Part shown: piece after piece, positions 6,382-13,275 of the stretch
Numbering within the stretch: position 1 is the stretch's first letter
Layout of the letters: every line of letters starts with the position of its first letter
Origin: Actinoplanes oryzae
Lineage (GTDB): Bacteria; Actinomycetota; Actinomycetes; Mycobacteriales; Micromonosporaceae
NCBI RefSeq assembly: GCF_030757795.1
Contig: NZ_JAUQWH010000082.1
Location: 1 to 38,952 of the forward strand
DNA length: 38,952 bases
Direction: 5' to 3'
Program-made: the position numbers and the translations under genes
Notes under the pieces: generated by a model
Database searches by the model: none
What the model was told of the DNA's origin: nothing
The model's input: only the letters and a program-made list of their open reading frames with translations

Positions 6382-8424
6382 TTGAAGAGCAAGAATCCGG
6401 CCCGGCGGATGCTCGCCGGGCTCGCGGCGGTGGGCGTGACCGCCGTCGTGGCAGCGCCGGCGCCGGCGCAGGCCGCCGCGGTGCGCCCGCTGGCCGCCGG
6501 CGCGACGACGGAGGTCACCGGCGCGCCGGGCAGTGTCGTCGCGTTGCCGCTGTCGGCGACCAACACGGACACGGTCGCGGTGGACGGTGCCGTGGCCTCG
6601 TTCGGCTTCCTGTCCGGCTTCCGGACCGACAGCCGCTTCTCGAACTGCGCCTATGACGTCGCCGGCAACGTGGGCGCGTGCGAGTTCGACCAGGTGCTGG
6701 AGCCGGGCAAGACCTACGGGGTGGCGCTGCCCGTGCGGGTGCCCGCCGACGCGTACGCGCCGGGGGAACTCAACGCCCGCTTCGAGTGGATGACCAGCGC
6801 CTCCTACGCCGCGATCGGCGGCGACCTGTCCTGGACCCGGGGCGACGGCGAGACGCTGCGGCTGGTCGAGACGGCTCCCGCGGGCGCGCGCGCCGGCATC
6901 GCGTGGCAGTACGTCGACATCCAGGTCACCGGTGCGCAGGGCGCCGACCTGGTCGCCATGGGCGCCAAGGTTTCCGGTGGCGTCGGGGACGTGGTGCAGC
7001 TCAAGGCCGGTGTGCGCAACAACGGCCCAGCGACCATCGACTGGACCATGACCCACGTGTCACCGGCCGCGGTGTTCGTGACCATCCCGCCCGGCACGTC
7101 GGTCGACACCGCGCCGGCGCAGTGCTCCGCCGTCAGCGCGAAGCTGTACGAGTGTGAGGGGCCGGTCAAGTTCGGCGTCGGCACCGCGTACACCTTCGCC
7201 TTCGGTCTGAAGATCGACCAGGTGATCCCGGGCGCGACCGGCTCGGTCGAGGTCAACCCGGCCTGCCAGTGCCAGCGCTTCGCCGACGACCTCGACAAGT
7301 CCAACGACACCGCCGAGCTCGTGGTCAACCCGCTGCCGACCGGTCCGGGGCAGAAGGACACCAACCCGCCGGTCGTCACGTCCACCGGGCTGACCGACGG
7401 CCAGTGGCTCGGACGCTACGCCAAGGTCGTCCCGGCCGTCTCCGACGACGTCGCCGTGACCAAGGTGCAGGTGCTGGTCGACGGCGTGGTCACCGAGACG
7501 TACGAGGACCGCACCTGGCTGCCGGAGGTCTGGGTGGTGCCGCCCACCGACCTGCACATGCGGCAGGCGAAGGTGACCATCCGGGCCTTCGACGCGGCGG
7601 GCAACAGCGGCGAGCGCACGACCCCGGTGACCGTCGACGTGCTCAGCCCCGACGCGACCATCACCCCGGCCGCCGGCACCACGCTCAGCGGCACGGTCAC
7701 GTTCCGCGCCACGAACGTGTCCGCCGACACCGCCCGGGTCGAGCTGCTCGACCCGTCCGGCAAGGTGGTCGCACGCACCACCGCGGCACCCTGGACGATG
7801 ACCTGGAACACCCGCGGCTACGACGGCAATCAGGCCATGGCGGTCCACGTCATCGACCGCGCCGACAACGCCCGGTTCTTCCTGGGCAATTACCGGGTGG
7901 ACAACGCCGGCCCGGTCGTCACGTCGATCACCCCGGCAAACCGAGCACTGGTACGCGGTTCGGTGCGCACCACCGTCAAAGCCTCGGACCCCAGCGGCGT
8001 GAAATCCGCCGTGGTCACCGGGGGCAAGGCGACCTCGACGCCGCTGACGTGGACGGTGACGCCCAAGGCTCAGGGCGCGTACACGATCGAATGGAAGGTC
8101 ACCGACAAGCTCGGCAACGTCACCGTCGCCCGGCGGGTCGTGGTCAACGACACGGTTGCGCCGGCCCTGAAGTTCCTCAAGGCGCCGAAGAACAACGCGA
8201 AGCTGACCAAGAAGACTTCCATCACCGCGTCGGCGACCGACAAGAACGGCGTCTCCCAGGTGCAGCTGCTGGTCAACGGCAAGGTGGTGGCCACCGACGC
8301 CAAGGCCGGTTACAGCTTCACGCTCGACCCCAAGAAGTACGGCAAGAAGTTCTCCGTGCAGCTGCGGGCCTACGACAAGGCGGGCAACGTCAAGACGCTC
8401 GCCAAGCGCACCTACCGCCGCTGA
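6382..8424 (+). CDS. Secreted multi-domain Ig-like repeat protein
   Basis: A 680-residue exported protein. The TTG start at 6382 is supported by GGGGAGGAAAA just upstream and by the signal peptide it yields (MKSKNPARR, hydrophobic LAGLAAVGVTAVVAA, then APAQA cleavage near residue 32). Residues ~35-330 form two beta-sandwich segments of the DUF11/CARDB type (VVQLKAGVRNNGPATIDWTMTH, KSNDTAELVVNP) with paired cysteines. Residues ~340-680 contain four bacterial Ig-like domains, each with a D-x-VAV-x-V-x-LVDG or equivalent strand and an AxDxAGN end (AFDAAGNSGE, VIDRADNA, VTDKLGNVT, AYDKAGNVK). The last domain is Lys-rich. No LPXTG, lipobox or C-terminal membrane segment exists, so it is probably released or held by charge. 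The function is likely adhesive or structural; no catalytic domain is seen. Confidence 0.85.
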   Translation: MKSKNPARRMLAGLAAVGVTAVVAAPAPAQAAAVRPLAAGATTEVTGAPGSVVALPLSATNTDTVAVDGAVASFGFLSGFRTDSRFSNCAYDVAGNVGACEFDQVLEPGKTYGVALPVRVPADAYAPGELNARFEWMTSASYAAIGGDLSWTRGDGETLRLVETAPAGARAGIAWQYVDIQVTGAQGADLVAMGAKVSGGVGDVVQLKAGVRNNGPATIDWTMTHVSPAAVFVTIPPGTSVDTAPAQCSAVSAKLYECEGPVKFGVGTAYTFAFGLKIDQVIPGATGSVEVNPACQCQRFADDLDKSNDTAELVVNPLPTGPGQKDTNPPVVTSTGLTDGQWLGRYAKVVPAVSDDVAVTKVQVLVDGVVTETYEDRTWLPEVWVVPPTDLHMRQAKVTIRAFDAAGNSGERTTPVTVDVLSPDATITPAAGTTLSGTVTFRATNVSADTARVELLDPSGKVVARTTAAPWTMTWNTRGYDGNQAMAVHVIDRADNARFFLGNYRVDNAGPVVTSITPANRALVRGSVRTTVKASDPSGVKSAVVTGGKATSTPLTWTVTPKAQGAYTIEWKVTDKLGNVTVARRVVVNDTVAPALKFLKAPKNNAKLTKKTSITASATDKNGVSQVQLLVNGKVVATDAKAGYSFTLDPKKYGKKFSVQLRAYDKAGNVKTLAKRTYRR

Positions 8425-8479
8425 CGCCTTCCGCTCACGAACACGTCCACCGGGTCACCCCGTCGTTCTGGTGGCCGCC

Positions 8480-8525
8480 GAGCGCGCGCCCGTCATCGCT
8501 GATCGAGGTGATGACGGGCGCGCTC
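8480..8525. terminator. Long hairpin downstream of the Ig-like protein
   Basis: GAGCGCGCGCCCGTCATC (8480-8497) pairs with GATGACGGGCGCGCTC (8510-8525), 16 pairs with a two-base bulge and a 12-base loop. There is no T-run; it is the likely terminator 56 bases after the stop at 8424. Confidence 0.65.
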
Positions 8526-8751
8526 GAATGCCGTGACCAGCCAGCCTCCGGCGCGCTGCATGGTCTCCGCCGCGGTTGGGGTATGTACAGCGTGCGCCAG
8601 CCGACGCTGCTGCGGCTTGTCCTGGGTGGAAGCCGACGCAAAGGTCGTGCCGCCCGTCTCCACCACCGCCCTGGCCGCGTTCTGGCTGCCCGAGCGATGG
8701 CGGCCTGCATCCGCCTGTCTGGCCGCGTGATCAAGATCCGTTCGGCCCTGG
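8526..8751. other. Spacer with possible coding remnant on the minus strand
   Basis: No intact gene. The minus strand from about 8700 to 8493 is open and reads ARAVVETGGTTFASAS, HTPTAAETMQRAGGW and LVTAFERARHHLDQR to a stop, with moderately GC-biased third positions. It could be the C-terminal remnant of an unknown protein, but the evidence is weak. It belongs to the decayed stretch that runs to 9641. Confidence 0.3.
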
Positions 8752-9240
8752 GTGCTTGACACGGCGCTTGCTGAAGAAGGTGGGACCGAACTGGGTGCAC
8801 GACAGCTGGCGCGGCTGCGCGGGCTGCGGGTGATCGCCCAGGCGGACGCGGGCGACGAGAAGCTCGTGCGCGACGCCGGCGCGGAGCTGTTCGTGGCCCG
8901 CGACGAGGACCTGGTGCCGGCGGTGCGGCGGCTGATCCCCGGCGGGGTCGACGGCGCCGTCGACGCGGCGAATCTGGCCGCAGGGGCGGCCGACGCCGTC
9001 CGGCACGGCGGCGCGTTCGTCTCGCTGCTCCATTCCGCGCCGCAGGCCCGTCGCCAGGTCCGCATGGCGAACCTGGCCTGGTACACCGACGCCGAGCGGC
9101 TGGCAAAGCTGGCGGCGTACGCCGGCGCCGGCCTGATCAGCCTCCGCGTCGCCCGGACCTACCCGCTGGAGCGGGTCGGGGACGCCCACGAGGCGCTCGC
9201 GGGCGGCGGGCTCCGCGGCCGGATCGTCCTCGTGCCCTGA
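8752..9240 (+). pseudogene. 3' remnant of a zinc-type alcohol dehydrogenase/quinone reductase (MDR)
   Basis: Only the C-terminal half of an MDR-superfamily oxidoreductase remains. From about 8803 the frame reads QLARLRGLRVIAQA, the strand after the GxGxxG loop of the NADP-binding Rossmann fold, then DAGAELFVARDEDL, GGVDGAVDAANL, AVRHGGAFVSLL and the family ending YPLERVGDAHEALAGGGLRGRIVLVP. The catalytic N-terminal GroES-like domain (about 150 residues) and the GxGxxG loop itself are missing, and upstream sequence does not restore them in any frame. The first ~17 codons of the open frame are unrelated sequence. It is probably not expressed as a working enzyme. Confidence 0.75.
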
Positions 9241-9327
9241 CCGCGAGCCGGTTGTGGCGGCCGTCGCCGAGGGTGGCGTCGCGATTTTCTGTGACGGTGG
9301 GTGGCCATGCTTACGGCTCTCGGTGGA

Positions 9328-9504
9328 TCACGTGCTCCGCCCGACGGGCTGCCTCCCATGAATCCGGCTTGGCGGGCCAGGTACGACCGGGCGCGGCCAG
9401 ACGGTGCGGGCCTTGGCGGTGCGGGTGAGCAGGAAGAGCAGGTTGCCGGTCTGCGGGGTGACGGCGAGGTGGGCTCGGCGGGTGGCGGCGGCGAACTCGG
9501 GGGA
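9328..9504 (-). pseudogene. Fragment of an unidentified coding sequence
   Basis: On the minus strand the frame ending at the stop 9328-9330 carries PEFAAATRRAHLAVTPQTGN then LLFLLTRTAKARTVWPR with almost every codon ending in G or C between about 9504 and 9388. That bias stops abruptly at both ends: into the histidine kinase remnant upstream and into low-bias sequence downstream. I do not recognise the family. It is most likely a scrap left by a rearrangement. Confidence 0.35.
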
Positions 9505-9509
9505 GCCTG

Positions 9510-9641
9510 GGCAGCGGTGGGCGGGGCCTGGCGGGGCTGCGGCGCCGGGTCGAGGCGGTCGGCGGCCGGTTCGCCGCGGGCCCGCGGACCGGCGGAGGTT
9601 TTCAGGTCTCCGCGCGGCTGCCGATCGGGGAGGCCCGGTGA
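9510..9641 (+). pseudogene. C-terminal remnant of a NarL-type sensor histidine kinase
   Basis: The frame ending at TGA 9639-9641 reads GRGLAGLRRRVEAVGGRF, then AAGPRTGGGFQVSARLPIGEAR. This is the G2 box (GxGLAGLRxRVEAxGG) and closing strand of the HATPase domain of NarL-family kinases. The sensor, dimerisation and N-box parts are missing; upstream of about 9505 the sequence changes to unrelated DNA. The TGA overlaps the GTG of the response regulator by four bases, the usual coupling of a kinase-regulator pair, so an intact kinase once stood here. Confidence 0.75.
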
Positions 9642-10285
9642 TCCGGGTGGTGCTGGCGGACGACGAGCATCTGGTGCGGATGGGCCTGCGGGTGCTCGTC
9701 GACCGCGAGGACGACCTGACCGTCGCCGGCGAGGCCGCGTCCGGGCAGGACACGCTGAGCGTCCTGCGCCGGACGCACCCGGACGTGCTGCTGCTCGACG
9801 TCCGGATGCCCGGGATGGACGGCCTGGCGACGCTGCGGGCGATCGCCGCCGACCCCGGCCTCGGCGGCACCCGGGTGATCATGGTGACCACGTTCGAGAT
9901 CGACCGGTACATCTTCGAGGCCCTGCGGGCGGGTGCGGCCGGCTTCGTGCTGAAGGACACCGCCCCGGCCGACCTGGTACGGGCGATCCGCGTCGTCGCG
10001 GCCGGCGAGGCACTGCTCTCACCGTCGGTGACCCGCCGGGTGATGTCGCTGTTCAGCCAGCCCGGGGGCAGCGTGACCGGCATCGACACGCTGACCGACC
10101 GGGAGCGGGAGATCGTGGCCTGGGTCGCCACCGGTCACACCAACGAGCAGATCGCCCGCGAGCTCTCGCTGAGCCCCGCCACCGTACGCACCCACGCCGG
10201 CCGCGCGATGGTGAAGCTGAACGCCCGCACGCGGGCTCAGCTCGTCGTCGCAGGCGTCCGCGCCGGCTTGACGGTAGATCCCTGA
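9638..10285 (+). CDS. NarL/FixJ family response regulator, orphaned from its kinase
   Basis: A 215-residue regulator starting at GTG 9638, with GGGGAGG upstream. The receiver domain (~1-125) has the acidic pair DDEH (D8, D9), phospho-acceptor D54 in DVLLLDVRMPGMDG, the switch threonine in MVTTFE and lysine in FVLKDTAP. The output domain (~150-210) is a LuxR-type helix-turn-helix: LTDREREIVAWVATGHTNEQIARELSLSPATVRTH. All key residues are intact, so the protein should fold and could accept phosphate from a non-cognate kinase or act without it. Its own kinase is reduced to a 44-codon stub. It converges with the DUF4407 gene with zero bases between the two stops. Confidence 0.93.
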   Translation: MIRVVLADDEHLVRMGLRVLVDREDDLTVAGEAASGQDTLSVLRRTHPDVLLLDVRMPGMDGLATLRAIAADPGLGGTRVIMVTTFEIDRYIFEALRAGAAGFVLKDTAPADLVRAIRVVAAGEALLSPSVTRRVMSLFSQPGGSVTGIDTLTDREREIVAWVATGHTNEQIARELSLSPATVRTHAGRAMVKLNARTRAQLVVAGVRAGLTVDP

Positions 10286-11686
10286 CTAGTGTGGTGAGCC
10301 GTTGACGTGTTCCTCCCAGGGGTCGCTCGGCGGTCCCAGCGGCCGGCGGGGCGTGGGGACCGTTGTCTCGTCGGTGGGGGACCTGCGTGGCCGGTGCGGT
10401 GGGGTGTAGAGCTTCTGGAAGAGGGCGTCGACCGAGGTACGGGTGTCGGCGCGGCGTCTCGCCCGGATGGCGCGGTCGCCCGCCTCGAGTTCCTCGACCC
10501 CGGCGCGGCGGCGTTGTTCGAAGCTCTTCTCCTGGAACGCCACGGCCTTGGTGCGCATCGCCGCGTTCGCGAGCAGCTGCTCGGCGACGATGTGGTCGTA
10601 CTGGGTGGCGCCGCCGATGGCCTTGACCAGCAGCGGCATGCAGTCGATGGCGATCAGCAGCAGCCGCAGCAGCCAGTGGGCCGCGAAGACGACCGGTTCC
10701 TTCTCGGCGAGCCGATCGAGCGCGGCCATCTCCTCCAGCAGCCCGACATCCTTCTGGCCGGCCTCCTTCGCCGCCACCTTCTTCTCGATCGCGCCCGCCA
10801 CCTGGCCCGCGTAGCCGTCGGCGGCGTTTTTGATCGTGGTGTCGAGCGCGACGATCTGGGTGTTGAGCCGGGCCAGCTCTCCCTGCTTGGACTCCAGACC
10901 GTTCACCCTCCGGTACGTCTGAACGTCCGCACGCAGCTGACGGCAGTTCGGGCCCTCGCCGCGACGGCCGGTCAGCCCGCGCCCGGAGTTGCCGCTGCAC
11001 TCGTCGCGGGCCAGCGCCTGCAGTTCATCGATTGTGCCGTTGATCCGGTCGACCGAGGCCTGCACGGCGTCGCGTTGGGCCTTCAGCCGGTCCTGCTGGT
11101 CCCGGGCCGACTGCGGGGAACTCGGCAGACTCAGCTGATAGCCGGCGCAGCCGGCGGCCGATCCGCGCTCACCGGACGCCGGGTTGCACAGCGTCCACCT
11201 GCTTTCCACTTCGTCCAGCTCCGTCTGCCGGCCGGCCAGCACCTCCTTGGTGATCGCGGGCTGGAAGACCCACAGGACGAGCGGTTCGGCGATCGCCGCG
11301 CCCATCAGGATCGAGATGATGAGCCGGGGGAAGAAGACGCCCCACTTCGCCCAGCCCAGCACGCCGTGCGTGCTGGCGACCAGCCAGCCGTCGAAGGTCA
11401 TCACCAGCAGGGCCCAGATCGCGACGACCGGCAGCAGCAGGATCCAGGGCGCGTCGGCGATCTTGTGCAGGGCGGCGAAGAGGGACAACGCGGCGAGCAC
11501 GCCGGTGTTGAAGACGATCAGGCCGAGCCGGGTGTAGCGGGGCCGTTCCTCCGGCACCCAGTCGAGCAGCTCCTCGCGGACGCCGGCCATGATCCGGACG
11601 GTCCGGGCGGGGCCGCGGTCCGGTGGGACCGGCCGCCCCGGCTTGGCGCGGTCGAAGACGGCCGACCACTCGTCCGGCCCGGTCAC
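10286..11686 (-). CDS. DUF4407 membrane protein, last gene of a four-gene operon
   Basis: A 466-residue protein starting at GTG 11686, which overlaps the TGA of the SPFH-like gene by four bases. Three hydrophobic segments lie at about 54-73, 80-98 and 117-141 and a fourth at about 332-357, the DUF4407 layout. Between the third and fourth is a ~190-residue loop with coiled-coil stretches (RDQQDRLKAQRDAVQASVDR, LESKQGELARLNTQIVALDTT) and four cysteines (C167, C180, C230, C248), which suggests it is outside the cytoplasm with disulfides. The C-terminal ~110 residues are charged, helical, then Pro-rich. DUF4407 proteins have no established function. In this operon it is the probable membrane anchor. 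Confidence 0.85.
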   Translation of the reverse strand: MTGPDEWSAVFDRAKPGRPVPPDRGPARTVRIMAGVREELLDWVPEERPRYTRLGLIVFNTGVLAALSLFAALHKIADAPWILLLPVVAIWALLVMTFDGWLVASTHGVLGWAKWGVFFPRLIISILMGAAIAEPLVLWVFQPAITKEVLAGRQTELDEVESRWTLCNPASGERGSAAGCAGYQLSLPSSPQSARDQQDRLKAQRDAVQASVDRINGTIDELQALARDECSGNSGRGLTGRRGEGPNCRQLRADVQTYRRVNGLESKQGELARLNTQIVALDTTIKNAADGYAGQVAGAIEKKVAAKEAGQKDVGLLEEMAALDRLAEKEPVVFAAHWLLRLLLIAIDCMPLLVKAIGGATQYDHIVAEQLLANAAMRTKAVAFQEKSFEQRRRAGVEELEAGDRAIRARRRADTRTSVDALFQKLYTPPHRPRRSPTDETTVPTPRRPLGPPSDPWEEHVNGSPH

Positions 11687-13275
11687 GAGTCACGCTCCGG
11701 CTGGTCGCCCGGAGCGGCGCCGCTCTCCCCGCCGGCGGCCGGTGCGGGCTGATCCGGCAGCTGACCGGGCTCGTTGCCCGCGAGCACCGGCATGCCGTTG
11801 TTGTCCAGCCGCAGGATCTCGGCGATGTCCATCGAGCTGGTGTCCAGCAGGCCCCGGTCGACCGCCGACTTACCGAGGTCGATCCGGGCCTGATAGACCT
11901 GCCGCTGCAGGTTCTCGTTCGCGCGGCGGGCGGCGATCTCGTCGGCGTGCTCGCGCTGCCGCCGCTCCTCCTCTTCCCGCTTGGCGATCAGCTTGTCGTG
12001 CCGGTCCCACATCATCGCCAGGCTCTCCCGCTCGCGCGTGTTCTCGCGCTCGAGCCGGGCCTCCTCGGCCTGCCGGTTCGCCTCCGCCTGCCGGGCCGCC
12101 AGCTCGGCCCGCTTCACCTCGCGGTCGAACTCGAGCTGGTCGCGTCGCTCGCCCGCCTCGTTCCGCTGCCGGTCCCGCTCGATCTCGTGCTGGTGATCGG
12201 CCCTGTCCCGGTCGAGCTTCGCCTGGTGGTCGGTCATCTCCTGAATGCCGCGCGCCAGCTCGGCAGCGGTCATGTTCCCGGAGAGGTAGGACAGCTGCAG
12301 AGCGCGCACCGGGTCGTCGAGGAGCTCGGCGTTGGCCCGCAGAGCGGTCAGCCGGTACTCCTCGGTCATGCCCATGCGGGCCAGCTCGGCCTCCAGCTCC
12401 AGCCGGCGTGCCGCGATGGCATCGCGGCGCTCCTCGTCCCGGGCGGCCCGGCTGATGCGCGCGGCCCGGATCGAGTGCACCTGTTCCTCGTCCTCCCTGA
12501 GGTGGCGGTAGCGCCGGTCGGCGTCGTCGTAGTCCTGGTCGTTCGCCTGCGCCGACCGCCGCAGCTCGTGCTCGTTCTCCTGTTTCGTCCGGCTGATGCC
12601 GTGCTCGGTGTGCTGCTTGTGGCCGCGCAGCTCCCCGTCCAGGTCGACACGCTCGTTCTCCAGGTCGTGCCAGTCGCGCATCTGGCGCCGGGCGTCGGCC
12701 TTCGCCTTCTCCTCGGCCGGGGTGCGGACCTCGACGCTCGCCATCGTCACGCTCATGCCGGCGATCTCCGGCTCGCACACCGTCGCGTACGCGCTCAGCT
12801 GCGCGTTGATGTATCGCCGGGCCTCGTTGACGTCGGCGATCGGGAAGCCGATGCCCATCTGGCTGTAGCCGTGGTGGTTCTTGAGATACGTCAGCAGGAT
12901 CGTGCCCGGATCGGTGATGCCGCCCTGCACCACCTCCACCGGCTCGTCGACCGAGCAGGCGAAGGTGACGACGACGGTGAAGAAGGAGTGGTCCCGGGAG
13001 GGGATGGTCAGCTCGACCTCGACGGGCGTCTGCCGGCCCAGATCCACCACCGTCACCTGGGACGCGTTGATCACCTTGTCGTCGCGCGGGCCGAGGTTCA
13101 TGTTGTCGACGACGTAGCGGTTGCCCACCTTGTACACCAGGACGAAGTGCCCTTCGCGGGGCCGCGGGACGTCGTGCCGGGTCCGGGGGCCGATGCCCCA
13201 CAGGCCGGTCCGGGACGGCCGGTGCAGCTCGCGCATCTCGACGATCGGGTACGGCCGGGTGGTGGTCGGGGTCAT
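11683..13275 (-). CDS. SPFH/band-7-like protein with long coiled coil
   Basis: A 530-residue protein starting at ATG 13275 (overlaps the upstream TGA, ATGA). Residues ~1-170 resemble an SPFH (stomatin/prohibitin/flotillin/HflK) domain: EGHFVLVYKVGNRYVVDNMN, ITDPGTILLTYLKN, and IAGMSVTMASVEVRTPAEEKAKADAR leading into the helix typical after the domain. Residues ~175-470 are an unbroken, highly charged coiled coil rich in Arg, Glu and Ala (for example RREEEERRQREHADE-like runs). The tail (VDRGLLDTSSMDIAEILRLD, then PDQPAPAAGG) is a short helix plus disordered end. No N-terminal membrane helix is seen, so membrane association would come from the SPFH part or from the DUF4407 partner. SPFH proteins form oligomeric rings or microdomains; that role here is inference. 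Confidence 0.8.
   Translation of the reverse strand: MTPTTTRPYPIVEMRELHRPSRTGLWGIGPRTRHDVPRPREGHFVLVYKVGNRYVVDNMNLGPRDDKVINASQVTVVDLGRQTPVEVELTIPSRDHSFFTVVVTFACSVDEPVEVVQGGITDPGTILLTYLKNHHGYSQMGIGFPIADVNEARRYINAQLSAYATVCEPEIAGMSVTMASVEVRTPAEEKAKADARRQMRDWHDLENERVDLDGELRGHKQHTEHGISRTKQENEHELRRSAQANDQDYDDADRRYRHLREDEEQVHSIRAARISRAARDEERRDAIAARRLELEAELARMGMTEEYRLTALRANAELLDDPVRALQLSYLSGNMTAAELARGIQEMTDHQAKLDRDRADHQHEIERDRQRNEAGERRDQLEFDREVKRAELAARQAEANRQAEEARLERENTRERESLAMMWDRHDKLIAKREEEERRQREHADEIAARRANENLQRQVYQARIDLGKSAVDRGLLDTSSMDIAEILRLDNNGMPVLAGNEPGQLPDQPAPAAGGESGAAPGDQPERDS

Noticed and set aside
9404..9637. N-terminal extension of the response regulator
   Set aside because: Receiver domains begin at VIRVVLADD; the upstream residues are Arg/Gly-rich and cover the kinase remnant in another frame.
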